A stretch of 64,000 bases of DNA, taken from assembly GCF_040436345.1 (NCBI RefSeq), contig NC_133223.1:15280613-15344612 (forward strand), written 5' to 3'. A program made the translations under genes and the position numbers. The first letter of the stretch is position 1. Every line of letters begins with the position of its first letter. The notes under the pieces were generated by a model. It did not search any database and was not told the DNA's origin. It was given only the letters and a program-made list of their open reading frames with translations. This document shows positions 20,676 to 33,131 of the stretch, one piece after another. The stretch comes from Pagrus major (Eukaryota; Chordata; Actinopteri; Spariformes; Sparidae).

Positions 20676-23355
20676 CTGGAAAGAAAAAGGAATAGAACAG
20701 AAACACATGACAAGTTACTGCAGCTCAGTGTGATTTCAGTGTCTCTGCAAAACATTGTTGTAGAAATTTACTTCACTTTGTTATTAACTTAATTAAAGTA
20801 AGATCTCAAATGACAAGGTGAGAATCTTTATATTTACCATTTCAGCAGTGGGAGCATGACTGCTATTTCTGTAAAAGAGGGTGACATTTTGATTATATTC
20901 TAGCAGTATAATGCCATTAGACTTACATATTTCTGAGCATAGAATCAGATTGACTTGAGGCATCTGCAACCTACCTCTCACGTCGTTTGTGGACTCCATG
21001 CAGAATAGTCAAAGTGATTATTATGATCAGGCAACACACACAAGGCACAGCCACAGCAATCACTGTCATATACCAATTTTCCCCTTCCACATGTTCTGGG
21101 AAGAAAAAAAACAGTATTAAACTCACTCTAAAAGGCCAAAGTCGAAAACACAGTTAAATTAAAACTGCTGTAAACTTCCTGTCTGTTGAGCAATTAGCAA
21201 TCCCCTAAGCTCATGCGCAGTTTTTATTTGTGTTGGTGGGAGATCTTGGTTTCATAAAGGAAACAGCGATGTTCACTCAGTTCCATGATGTAGTAAGACT
21301 ATTTTAAGAAGCTATATATGTTAAACCAAAATCATGTTAAAAACGCTCCAAGGATTAGTAAAGAGAATAAGAATTGTAACTAAAAATACGCTCACAGGCT
21401 GTTGTTCTTGACCAGTATTCAACTATGGAGTCATAGCCAGTGCAGCCATAGCTGTGTAGCTGTGTTTCAACTGTGTTTACGCTGTGGATAGCTGTGGATA
21501 ATGAACAACACACAGATTCTGCAGGTACCTATAGCAACAGAAGCACAGTTGATCTCGGCTCTGTTATCTTTAATAACCCTGCCATCCTGTTCACATCCTA
21601 TTTCCTTTGCTGTTGCCACGGGGATTACATCTGTTGCATTTTCTAATCTTATAATTTAGGACCGAGCAGCACACCTGTAATTATCAGCTCCCATTTCTCT
21701 TCTGAAAGTCCTGTGTCTGTGTTGGTCTCACAGGTGTAGTTTCCTCGATGATACGTCTGGACACTCTCTATGATCAGTGGGTACAGTAGGCTCTCTGACA
21801 CTGACATATTTATGTTGAGCTCCTGAGCTTCCTTACTGACGTGGATGGTTGTTTGTGGGATGAGACTGAACAGGGTCACGCCGTCCTTTTTCCATGTCAG
21901 CTGAGTGAGCATGCTGTTTGAGTTGTTACCACAGGTGAGGATCACACTGTTGCCGACCACCTCTGAGACAGGGGCTCCGTCTGTGAGGGAAATTTCAGAT
22001 GATGAATGACATTTTCAGTGTAAGCATTCTGTCAACGTTATGCTACGCTACAGTTAAAGCAACAGCTTGGGTACAGATGTATTTGTTTTCTGTTGTTGTT
22101 GTTATGTTTTGCCAAAGTTAGTTGAAAAGATTGATGCCTCTTGCATATCTTATCTGTTAATGGTTAGCTTAGCTTAGCATAAAGACAGGAAATGGGTAAA
22201 CTGCTAACCTTCATCTCTCCATTGACTTCTTAAGATCACTAACTGACACCTTATAGAGTATGTTACTTGTTCAATCAGTACAAAATCCAAACTGTTAAAA
22301 CGCCACATTCATCTGCAGATTAACGTGTACAGACATGAGATAAGCATCGTTCTTCACACCTTACTCTTGACAAGGAAGCGAATAAACTAGGACTGTCAAA
22401 GTTAACGCAATAATTACGTGTTAACACAAATTCCTCTTAACGCTGTCATTTGTTTTGACGCGCAATTAGATCCTAGGCCCGCCCCATAGTTTGGGAAATC
22501 AGAGAGTGATGCAGCAGTAACATTGTGGCCTGACCTCCTTAAGCAGAAATGGATAAAGAAAAGGGTTTTTTGAATGGCAAGTTCAGCTTCAAAGCCCTGC
22601 CAGACGGTTCTCTCGACAACAACAAAGTTATTTACATTTAGTGTCGATGTGAATTGAGTTACCACCGGAATACATCGAGTCTGAAATACCACTTGCTGGC
22701 CAAGCACACAGTTTTAATGATTGACACAGAGAGCCCTTCTCCCCCTCGCCAAAGGCAGACCACGCAAGATAATTTGTGACGGAGACACCTGACAAACTTT
22801 CAAAAGCGATAGCTAAATGGATGGCTACAGCTTGCAGGCCAATTAACATTAACATTAGTGAACCTTTACAAGTTTAAAGTTAGACACTACATTGTGTTAG
22901 TATTACTAAGGAATGTTACATTCAGGTCAGTATGCCCATCTGTTGTTGCTTGCTGAGCTTGAGTTTGCCATGTTATGGTTTCAGCATATTTTTTGAGCAT
23001 GAAGTACCTTTGTTTTAGATTGTTGCAATAAACGTACATTCGCATTAAGCAAGCATATGTGTCCACTCCCATGTTAAGAGTATTACAAACTTGAAAGATA
23101 TCCCTTTAAGGTACATTTAGAACAGATAAAAAATGTGCTATTAATTTGCGATTAATCGTGAGTTAACATTTAATCGATTGACAGCCTTAGAATGAACACA
23201 TTTCCCCAAATGTCAAACTATTCTTCTAACTCATACTCATTGTCACAATAACAGGTTTGTAAATTATTTTTACCTGCTGGTGAGAACATCCAGAACATGC
23301 AGCATATCAGAGAAAGGGTCCTGTTGATGCCCAGATATTTAGAAAAATACTCCAT
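20580..23355 (-). CDS. Small single-V-domain Ig receptor gene, complete coding region of 211 aa in 5 coding exons
   Basis: The coding exons, in transcript order, are 23355-23274, 21980-21675, 21095-20975, 20868-20838 and 20675-20580. Their lengths (82, 306, 121, 31, 96 nt) sum to 636 nt, and all phases agree (1, 1, 2, 0). The predicted protein has a signal peptide (1-27), one V-type Ig domain (C44, W57, C111), a transmembrane helix (about 137-162) and a basic stop-transfer HKRRER. A 40-residue tail follows with a D-I-Y-E-N-C motif (Tyr189) and a second tyrosine, GYNQP (Tyr200). Y-x-N is the consensus for Grb2-type SH2 binding, so signalling through this tail is plausible. N-glycosylation sequons include NNS, NMS and NYT. 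The layout suggests an immune or cell-surface recognition receptor. CD200R-like, TIGIT/CD226-like and other fish V-type receptors are candidates, but I cannot assign an orthologue. Confidence 0.8.
20838..20868 (-). CDS. Exon 4: 31-nt micro-exon of the tail
   Basis: This exon follows CTCTTTTACAG and ends ATG|GTAAAT. It completes an Arg codon and adds NSSHAPTAEM. Its assignment rests on the clean acceptor and donor and on phase agreement (2 in, 0 out) with both neighbours. Confidence 0.65.
20975..21095 (-). CDS. Exon 3: transmembrane helix
   Basis: This 121-nt exon starts after CTTCCCAG and encodes a short acidic stalk (EHVEGEN), a helix WYMTVIAVAVPCVCCLIIII continuing TLTIL, and a basic HKRRE end. 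The donor is GAGAG|GTAGGT, phase 2. Several cysteines fall in the helix. There is no charged residue in the membrane span, so pairing with DAP12-type adaptors is not suggested. Confidence 0.8.
21675..21980 (-). CDS. Exon 2: V-type Ig domain
   Basis: The acceptor TCCCTCACAG and donor ATTACAG|GTGTGC bound 306 nt, phase 1 on both sides, as usual for Ig-domain exons. It encodes VVGNSVILTC, QLTWKKDG and HRGNYTC, the B, C and F strand landmarks of a V domain. The F-strand D-x-G-x-Y-x-C motif has His in place of Asp. The two cysteines are 67 residues apart, in the V-set range. Confidence 0.85.
22388..23189 (+). mobile_element. hAT-type DNA transposon remnant with BED zinc-finger transposase fragments
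   Basis: The ends are inverted: TAGGACTGTCAAAGTTAAC at left and the complement of TAAGGCTGTCAATCGATTA at right. They are flanked by 8-bp target duplications, GAATAAAC (22380-22387) and GAATGAAC (23190-23197), one mismatch apart. The + strand still reads pieces of a ZBED/hAT transposase: CRCELSYHRNTSSLKYHLLA around 22640-22700, a BED-finger core ending KHT, and PDKLSKAIAKWMATACRPIN at about 22790-22850. The first zinc-binding Cys is replaced and stops interrupt the frame, so it makes no transposase. The 802-bp element lies in the first intron of the V-domain receptor gene. Confidence 0.85.
23274..23355 (-). CDS. Exon 1 (coding): signal peptide
   Basis: The start codon at 23353-23355 (context GGTGGGATGG) opens MEYFSKYLGINRT followed by a hydrophobic core, LSLICCMFWMF, and SPA. 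The donor is CCAGCAG|GTAAAA at 23273. A possible acceptor, TTCTTTCAAG, lies 5 nt before the ATG, so a 5'-UTR exon may exist further upstream. A longer reading from an in-frame Met at 23427 is possible but gives a poor N-terminus. Confidence 0.7.
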
Positions 23356-23960
23356 CCCACCTTGAAAGAAAGATAATTCTATTTGTAAACAACATCTTAA
23401 CATGGGAATATACTGTAATGTGGTCAAGTCAGAAAATATTTGTATTATTTTATCAGTAAAGCCTCAGTGAGATTAAAAGTTTAGTGTCCTGGCCAAGATG
23501 GGCAGCAATGATAATGATCGTAGACAAGCAAAATAAAAGATAACACAAAATGAGTCACAAGATCAGAATTTATGCAACCGTGGTTTCTAAAATCAGAAAG
23601 AAGAGTGATCATAAGAATCGTAAAGAGGATCGCATCCTTTCTTAACCCAGATACAGCATGATTAATATAGTAACTACACTTAGTTACCGGTAGTGAGTAT
23701 CTGCTTCTGCTCTTTGGTCTTGTTCTCTTCCTCCTTATCTCTGAACTATTGCTATCATTCAGGAAAAATCAAGTAAATTACATATATATGATAATTACTA
23801 ATGATTAATACTCACATTTCTGAGTGGTGACACCTTAGCTGACATTCATGTGAAGAGTGTAGATTAAATCCGGCCAGGCCCAAAACACCCACACTAGATG
23901 GTTTCCATACAGGAAGTGAGCATTGTGACAGCAGTGGTCTGCGACCAAACACGTAAGGTG

Positions 23961-23963
<3 letters not shown>

Positions 23964-24050
<87 letters not shown>
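23964..24050. repeat. (TG)n microsatellite, about 43 units
   Basis: An uninterrupted TG run upstream of the V-domain receptor gene (on its - strand, CA repeats about 0.6 kb before the start codon). Confidence 0.97.
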
Positions 24051-24051
<1 letters not shown>

Positions 24052-25005
24052 TGTTGCAGAGCACTGTGTGAGGTTTTTACCCAGATGATGGTTTAAGACA
24101 ATGTATTGCCAAGACTATGCTCTGCTTTAAACATCTTTTTTTTCATGTGTAATTGGTTTGAGAGGCCTAAATAGCCATTTATCTTTATTGAGCTGAAGTC
24201 TCCCCCTTTGTTCTCCTATGTTTTATACTCTATGCTCTTATACTCCATAATTTTTCACTGCCATGCCATGTTTAACTTTTATATTGTGGCGTATTGTTTG
24301 GATGAACTTGAGTAGTGACTGTTAGAGCACTTGTCAGGTTATTGAGTGCAAAACCTGAATGTTACTGCAGTTGTGCTCCTCCTCCTTAAATGTTCATCTG
24401 TGTGTTAATGTTTGCACAGAGATTATATCCCCAGTGATTATTGTTACTTTCATTGTATACTACTAAAATATCGAGTACTACTACCGTCAGCCTTGTTGAA
24501 ACTGAAGTTTCAGTTTTAGTTTCAACTGAAGTGTCAACAGGGGAATCCTCAAAATATCTTCCTTTGGCTGCACTCTTCTCCTTCTGATAGTTTAGCTTGC
24601 AACTTCAAACTAATCATGGATGATGTATGCACGCACGACATGCATAATAGTGACTACACAGCAGACTGAAACAAAAATATTACAGGAAAGACAAAACTTA
24701 CTTAAAACTTACTTAGATTACATTTCATTGTGATAGTATTACATGTTTTTAGCTTTATGCTCCGTGGGGGCATGTCCCCTGAACCACCCTAGCAGGGCTA
24801 GAAATCGTGACCTCAGTATTATTAAAATCCTGGCTAAGGCCTTGGGAAAACTTTATTTCAGGCCCTAGTCTCATTCTCTTTCTTTCTATTTATACTTGCT
24901 GTCACTCTCTCATCCAGATGAAGTCCCAGGGAAAAGAAATTGACATGATTCGATTTAACAAGAATCATATACTTGGTAGAAGTGGCGTAATAAAGTCAGT
25001 ATCCG

Positions 25006-25480
<475 letters not shown>

Positions 25481-27492
25481 AACCTGTATCAAGTAGGTGC
25501 ACAACCTTGACTATGACTAATCTTGACTATTCCAGAGACTCGAATTACACAGTAAGAGCTGTATGGAGCTATTTCCTTTTTTCAGGTTGTTTTCAACCAT
25601 CCCCACGCCTGAGCGTGACAGGCCTTAAATCACATGATATGTTTTCATTTTCTTTTTCATGTTTGAAATATCCAATGACAAATGATTTTCAGTGTGCATG
25701 TCAAGTCTAACCCTGAAATTGAAGCCTGAAGTGGACCTTGCGTCTTTATTTTGGCAGACATCGTACACCTTGAAAATGAAAATGCAAACTAAGCCTTAAG
25801 TTTAAGACGCCATTATGTCATCTCATATCAAATGAAAATGAAATGACAGGCTGCATTTTCATTTTAACAGTGACAACATTTTCAAAAGCTTATTTTATGG
25901 AGTCACACCACAAACTCAAATCGTGGAGGGCAGGATATAGCAGCTGAAATTCACCAATGGGAGGTCAAGGGTGGCCATGTTTGGACTTTCCCCGCCACAT
26001 CCCAGCATACTCAAGCAGATACATCTATTTTCACCAGATGCATGATAGCACATAATTGCTGTGGGTGTTTTTGTGTATTTAGCTGCTCCCTACTCAGTCA
26101 GCCTGCTTCTGTTACATGTTTTCCACAATCATTTGGCAATCCGCTTCATGTCCTGTTACAGAAACTAGAAAGATTGCTTTCACATGAGTCACTAATGACA
26201 GATTAATGCTTTTCATTTCACTTTCTTCACAGTAGAAAAAAGCAATCACCCAAAACACTGCAGTCTCTTTGACATCATGATACAGTATTCCTCTCAGTGG
26301 GAACAGATCTCAGTCTGTCCCCTTCAGACATCCTTGTTTGAGATTCTGCTTCATCTGCCACTGATGGGTCTCTCGCACATTTCTACATACACCCGTGGAC
26401 ACAACAACCACTTGCATTCCCTGTAGCTTGTCAGCTGTTTTTCCCACTAAAATCTGAAACACATGGAATGCAGTTTACTTTACTAGATCCTGTTTTTTTT
26501 TTACCAACACAAATATTTGTCTACCAAGTCAGGCAAAGCTCCTTCCTGTAGATGACTTAGTTTGTCCAAATGATGTGGGATTTCCACCAACAATGCCAAA
26601 TTCAGTGTAGTCCACATGCTTCTCTTTGAAGACCAGCCTTGCTGCGTTTAATGCTGTATCATATGATTTTTTGAACCATCAATGATTACCAAACCCCCAA
26701 AACTGTGTAATTACACTGTCACGTGATGGAACCCAAGGAGACTTTTTCCCATACGTTTACATTATTAAAGATGTGGCTGTAAAACAGTGGATATATTTTT
26801 TGAGCGGTCACTTTTTATCGAAATCCGAACATTCAATTAAACGTGGGGTGAAGGGTTCATATTTGAGCTGTGTTAACCTACTTGAAATGTACAGTCTATA
26901 AACGCATTAGACTATTTGTTGTAGTTTGACCTGTGATCCAGCAGAGGACGCTGTTTACTATCAGCTTGACCTATGCCCCTATTGACCTGTCAGTAAACTA
27001 AGCTAACGTTAATGTTTTATTGTTTCGCTACAAAAATGTAGGACACTAGCGAACAGAGCCATCCTGAGTGGACAATAACGACAGGAAAACTTTCAAAAAG
27101 CATGTTTGGAAGTATTTTGGGTTCCACACTGTAGCAGGCAAAGTCAGAAATCTGCAAACTCACCTGCTAGTTTACCCCCTTAACTGAAGCAGTGGAGGCA
27201 CCACACACAAGCGGCGCAGCAGCAGGTGTACAACCTTGTTTGAATGCATATTATTCAGTACTATCGGCTTCAGCAGGCCCCCTGCCAGAAGCTTGTTAAA
27301 AGGCCATCAGTGATAAGATAGAAGGTAAGACAAGGTAGAAGTTGCAGGCATGTAGGAAACAATATGTTGATAGAGCTGTTAAATTAACATTTGATTGCTG
27401 GAATAATGGTGCGACTGTGACGGGAGATTATTTCCAGTTCGGCATACGACATTACTTATCACCCACCTACAATGCTGTACTGATTTCCCTCC

Positions 27493-27600
27493 CCAGACAG
27501 CTTAACAACCGTTCACATCTGAGCTCACTGAAACAAGTCCAGTTGCCTGTGATATAGCACTTTGAATTACCACGACCTGGATGACTGAGAACCTTCATCA
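27493..27600. mobile_element. Internally deleted copy of the 'GAACTGAAGAAGCCTCTTGGA' family
   Basis: CAGACAGCTTAACAACCGTT + CACATCTGAGCTCACTG runs straight into AAACAAGTCCAGTTGCCTGT, skipping about 190 bp present in the copy at 19566. It continues into GACCTGGATGACTGAGAACC. Confidence 0.5.
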
Positions 27601-28954
27601 ACAGCTCTCATTATAGGTCCATGATGATTACCAGTAAGTAAGGTCTATCTTCCACTGGGAGGGCGTGTCCCTCACTTTTCAATGTCTCGATCAGAGAAGA
27701 CAGTAGTTGAGAAAAAATATCAACATGCTCTTCTAAGTGGCCTTCAATTATTACCTGGCCTTCTCAGCAATTATTATCTTAACAAACAGCGAGTGTCTTG
27801 AGTACTTTTCTTGCCCTGTGTTTTGCCTTTTTAGGCTACAAACAGTTAATTGATGTAAGATTTTGGGGTTATGGAGGAAGACCACAGTCATAACTCATGG
27901 CTATGAATTGAACATTAAAAACTAAGACAGTAAAGCTCAGAACAACATCAGCAACAACATTAAATTCTAAAGTATCAAGTCTCTATCGAGGTAACTACAC
28001 CTTTAAGCAGGGTTAGTGGATTAACAGTACTGAGGTTTGCATACAGTACATGTGGCATGTTACTTTTTATTCTTTCTTCCCTCCCCCATTTGTGTGCATA
28101 GTCATAGTTTCTGGCACAGATATCATCTCACGGTAAATTTCTATTTTTGGTTCCTAACTTCCTCTGTGTTTAATGCAGTGAGCTCAGAAGTGGCCATACA
28201 TGGAGGTTTGTGCTGTGAGTTCTGCAGAATCTCGTGTCATTTTGTCTGTCTGTAATTGGTCCTCTTCTATGTCCCATTAACTCAAGGCATTAGTTGTAAC
28301 ATTACTTCAATGAATAAGGTTTGCAGTAAATCAAATTTTGATTACAAATTAAATCCTCAACCTAATATTAACTGTGCAAAAGCAGAATCAAGCAGGAGAT
28401 AAAAGGGCAGTGAATGATTTACATTAGTGGCATGAAAACTCCAATAGGATGTTGCTGTTGCCGGGAAGTGAAGGCAAAATGGGGATAAAGTGTTTGGGCT
28501 TTCTGTCTGCCAGCTTGTTCGGGAAATCGCCTGCCCTGTTGTGGCTGAAAATCATTGAAAGCAGCTTCAAAGTACAGTAAAGTGAGGGCTGAGAGCTTAG
28601 AAAGGGATCATGTGACGCCACCAGAGGATATTCAAAAACCGAGCTTGTGATTTATGAGGGAAATGATGTCATAGTAGCACGCATGCATGATTTATTCTTC
28701 TCTTATTTTTATTTTTATGTAAGTGATTGATTTTAGTTGGAATAATGTCCATTCAAATAGATATAATCTCAGTTCTTTACTTTTTAACCTCGTCCACATC
28801 AGCCTTTGATACCTTGTGAGGCTCGGTCCAGGACAGGGGTAAACATGTCCTGTACAATACTGCCCCTTAGTGGTGATTTAAGCATAATCCTCTCAACCCT
28901 TCATCGTCAGAATCAGAATCAGTCATAATATTATTTGAGTAAACCCTATTTTCC

Positions 28955-29131
28955 TTTAAAGGGTCATTTTGTAGTTTTGGAGAAGAAAATTCAAACTCAG
29001 AATTTTGATATTTACAATATTAATGAGAGTTTGTTTATTTAGTTTGTTCAGGCTGTAAAAAAAATCAGTCAGGGAAGATCTTTCTCTTCTGATCAAAATT
29101 TCTTCCCCCAAACTACATAGTGCACCTTTAG
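28955..29131. mobile_element. Short MITE, 'ACTACATAGTGCACCTTTA' family, internally deleted copy
   Basis: The terminal inverted repeats are TTAAAGGGTCATTTTGTAGT and the complement of CTAAAGGTGCACTATGTAGT. At 177 bp it is half the length of the two other copies; it keeps GTTTGTTTATTTAGTTTGTT and GATCTTTCTCTTCTGAT. Confidence 0.7.
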
Positions 29132-29776
29132 CATATCCTGTTGTAACCAAACATATTTCTTTTAATCAAAGAATTAAAGCCCTGCACACTGACTGAAGAC
29201 TTTCTTTCAGTCAGGAGGTAGCATGCATCGTGAGTGTAATAGTGCTGAAGTAGAGTTTACATGGTCTCGCAGTGCTTATATTTGCTTCCTTCCACAGTCC
29301 AAAGACCCGCAGATTAGGTCGAATGTAAATTTTTTCCCCCTCAGATGTGAATGTGATTGCTTGTTGTTGCGTGTTATTGCTTCGACAGACTGTTATTGTA
29401 CCAGCGTCTCGTCCAGTCTGTGCATGGATAGGCTTCTGTTTCCGTCTTGTTACATCTTTTACGTCGTTTCATGTCACTGTGTCTGCCGTGCGTGATATGC
29501 ACTGATGTTGGGAAGGTTTTGGCAATGACGCAAAAGAGAAATAATCCATTATTCCACTGAAATGCATCAAAACTAAAGTAATGAGCCTGTTATAGAAATG
29601 TAAGGAGTAGAAAAGTACATATATACAGTATGTGTTCAAAAGTATTTGTATTTTGTTACTCCATGCCTCTGGTGAATTTGAATTCTGTCACATTGTCTCA
29701 GAAATAGTTTTCACAGTATGTGTCTCGGGTCGTAGCAACTACAATCTACTCGACTAAAATCTAGTTGAGTAGAAGT

Positions 29777-30303
29777 CAGTGCCGGAAAGTAACTGAGTAC
29801 ATTTAATTACGTACTGTAGGTGAAATCTTCTATCTAATTATAGTAATATGATAATACATTTTCATATTCCTGGCAATTACTGGTAAAAGTGAAAGTCGAG
29901 TAGTAGTGCTTGAGTAAAAGTCTGAAAGTATCTGATCAGAAGTAGAAGTGAAAGTAATCATATATTTACATGTATGTATACTATAGGTTGACTGATGATC
30001 AGATCAAATATTCAGAATTTTTTCTCATGATCAGAATCAGTGTTTTTTCTATTTAACTGATTGCCGATGAAATTAATTAATTTCAATATGCATTGCTTCG
30101 GCTGTTGCAGCATGCGACAGTAACTGGAAACTAAATAAATGTAGCAAAGAGTAAAGAGTGCAATATTTGCCTTCAAAATGTAGTGGAGTGGTATAAAGTA
30201 TAAAGGAGCAGAAAATGGAATTACTCAAGTAAAGTACAAGTACCTCAAAATTGTACTTAAGCACAGTACTTGAGTAAATGTACTTAGTTACATTCCATCA
30301 CTG
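29777..30303. mobile_element. hAT-like MITE ('AAGTACTTGAGTAAATGTACT' family), full copy
   Basis: The left end CAGTGCCGGAAAGTAACTGA and the reverse complement of the right end, CAGTGATGGAATGTAACTAA, form imperfect terminal inverted repeats of more than 30 bp (AGTACATTTA shared further in). The 527-bp element has no coding potential. It is the best-preserved copy of a family seen at least seven times in the window. Confidence 0.75.
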
Positions 30304-30695
30304 TACATTATCCTGAATAGGCCATTCTGCATAATATTTATGACTTTTGGTTCTTGAAGTACTTTTTGATGCTATGACTTTTTGGCGTTTGCTTTAGTTT
30401 GATATTGAATGCAACACATTTCAGTATTTATGCAGTGTGGAATTGCTACTTCCACTTCAACTACACTTACTGCATGTGTCCAATCACTGTTACTACCCAG
30501 GTTTCTTTGTAGTATTCTATGCCACAGGTTTAGACACTGTTCAAGTCTCTTTTAAAAGTTTTATTAGTTTAATGTGTTGATACAAAACATTTCTGTCTGT
30601 CAGTTATATAATCATACAGCAATGTGAACCTTAATGATTTGTTTTTTCCTTGAGTGATAATAAAGCCCAGTGCTACAGTGACTCCTGATCACTTT

Positions 30696-30700
<5 letters not shown>

Positions 30701-30739
<39 letters not shown>

Positions 30740-30758
30740 TGTGCGTGTGTGTGTGTGT
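30701..30758. repeat. (GT)n microsatellite with GCGCGT interruptions
   Basis: About 58 bp of GT, broken by GCGCGT and GCGT near 30735-30745. It lies just beyond the distal candidate poly(A) signal of gja8. Confidence 0.95.
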
Positions 30759-30812
30759 TTTTGCACTTTGCAGAGAAACACTGACACAACACTTCTTGAC
30801 CACGTGTGACTT

Positions 30813-31208
30813 TTTATTGCGTTGGTTCACATTCCAAAAGAAGATACTGCCACACATCTATCAGCAAAGAAGACTACAAGTTAGTAAAAAGGATTTTTTT
30901 TTTCTTTCCAAAGATTAATCACGTCTTCTTACAAACATACAGGCGATGCAACAGTCTTAAAGTACAAAAAATCATACATTACCAGTCATATCGATGTACA
31001 CAAGGACCAGCGTCATGCTTTGATCGTAACACTGTTAAATGCTTCGATGTGTTCGACAATTTGGTGATTTGTTGAAGGCTCTCTGATTCAGATTCCACAG
31101 CATTGGATTATGGGAGGAGAAGGGATGGTTGGGGGTCACAAAGGGGTCAAAGCTGCCTTCTCTCTCTGAGTTTCTCTAGAGCCGTTTGATCATACCCCCA
31201 AAACCAAC

Positions 31209-31275
<67 letters not shown>

Positions 31276-33131
31276 ACATAAATGCACATGTATGAGTGTT
31301 AGCCTGCAGATTTAAGCTCTGGTATCTACTTAAAATCATTGAATTATCACTTTAAACACTTATTTAGCCATATGTGCTGCATAACAGAGCCATTTCACGT
31401 GTGGTGTGGGTGTGCTGAGGGGTTGCATACAGAAATGAAAAAAAAAAAAAAAAAGCAAATAAAACATCAAGTTCACATAGGTCCCAGAGCAGTATAAGCA
31501 CTTGCTACAATATTACAACATTTGAGAATTTACATTTACAGATAAGGCACAGGAAATCATACAGTAGTAGATTTGTGATAAAGCGAAGGCAAACTTTAAG
31601 GCTTAACGCACTTTGCATCTCAATACTCGCTAATGATTTGCAATTAAATTCATCTTTCCTCAGATGGATGTACGAATGTTCTCTTTACTCTATTGGATTT
31701 GTGAGAATAAATCAGTGTTGTAATCACAGTTAAAACTTGTGTGATTCCTCTAGACAGTGAAATAACCCAAAAAAAACAGCTGTTCTGCACATTATGTACA
31801 CTATCAGACATGAGATGGGGCGTTATGTACAGCGGGAGTTGCCCCTTGTTGTTTGTTTCTCTCTAAATTTCGTGACTATTGTGTTTTCTTGTGGGGTAAG
31901 TAACCCTCTGTGGTCGCATAAAAATCAAGTCGAAAAAAGATTTTTTTTCACAGCCAGGTCAAGGATGCTTGTTTTCATTGATGAGCGCGGTTTCTTTTAT
32001 TGTCTCGCCTCAAACAATACTTTGTGCTGATGGTGCGTGATCTTTATCGCCCGGACGCCTGTTTGTACAGCGCGAAAAGAGAGGATTTGGCCTGAGGTCG
32101 CTACTATAGTTCATTCTCTGATAGGGCAAAACGAGCCCTGCTCTCTTCCAATGGACTGTCACAGTACACAGCTCTACTTAAAGGCTACATGACATAAATC
32201 TAAAATGCAGAGAATCACATTGAAAAAGACATTCAACATGTGGTCTTTTTTTTTTTTTTTCTTTGGTTTGTTTTTCCTCACTAACTCAGCTCTGGCTGTG
32301 CTACATGGTATATAAACATGAAAAGGAGAGAAATGCTCTGAAATTGATGCACATCTCTCTTCACTTGAAAGAATCCTGTGTAAATGGATGCATAGATGAG
32401 GTGTTATGAGGGTTAAAGGCCTTGCACAGAGTCTAAACCTCTGATTGTGCAAAAAAGAAAAAAAGGTACGCTCTTCTCCACCTGGAAATGGACTTTTCTC
32501 CTTCTACTCCTCAAAGAGCTGTATACCTGTAAATGCAGTGGCACTTCGTCGTGTGATTCATGTGTGCGAGAGCCCTCTCACCCGCGGCGTGTGCAGCCAC
32601 ATGCTGCATTTGCAGTGTGTCGCCGTCCGAATGGGAATGAAAGTCAGTGCCTAACTACAGCGAAATTACTGATTCGCAGACACACAAGTATATTATAACT
32701 CTCTTTCCCCTATCTACTCAAACCCCATGTAAAAATGTCTAATCCTCCATTGTATATGATTAAAACTCTTTCAATAGAAAAAGATGTTTCTAAAAATTGA
32801 ACATGGATTTTCATCAAGTAAAAACATTTCCCCCCTGCATGTGTCCTTTCCACATTTTTTTAAATATAAGAACACGCTTAATAAAAAAAACTACTCCTCC
32901 CCTCTTTAACTTCTACTTTGTCTTTTTTTTTATCACAAACACGCAGATTTTTTGTCGCTTCGTAGAACTGTTTTAAAAGGTTTTAATCTATCCCTGTTAA
33001 TTTTTCATCCTTTGCTTTGTGACCTGCTTGTTCAAGAGTGTGCGTTGTCTTGAGTTAGGTGTGTGTGTGCTCTCTCTCTATGTGTTGAACGTCGGGTGTG
33101 TGCAGGTGTACATGTGCTCTCTCTCACAGGT
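30813..33131 (-). other. gja8: Probable 3' UTR region of gja8 (two candidate poly(A) signals)
   Basis: Downstream of the gja8 stop the DNA is free of the interspersed repeats that fill the rest of the window, which suggests a long 3' UTR or conserved flank. On the - strand AATAAA occurs at 31996-32001 (UTR about 1.1 kb) and 30813-30818 (about 2.3 kb); an ATTAAA is at about 32982-32987. A (TG)32 microsatellite (31211-31274) and an A-run (31438-31454) lie inside the longer version. Confidence 0.4.
31211..31274. repeat. (TG)32 microsatellite
   Basis: A perfect TG run of 64 bp within the putative long 3' UTR of gja8. Confidence 0.97.

Noticed and set aside
20838..20999. A 68-codon - strand frame reading through exon 3's end, the intron and the micro-exon
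   Set aside because: Splice sites and phases give a better, continuous protein; the read-through frame crosses GT-AG signals.
30612..30918. Frames with long Thr-His or Cys-Val runs
   Set aside because: Translations of the (GT)n microsatellite.
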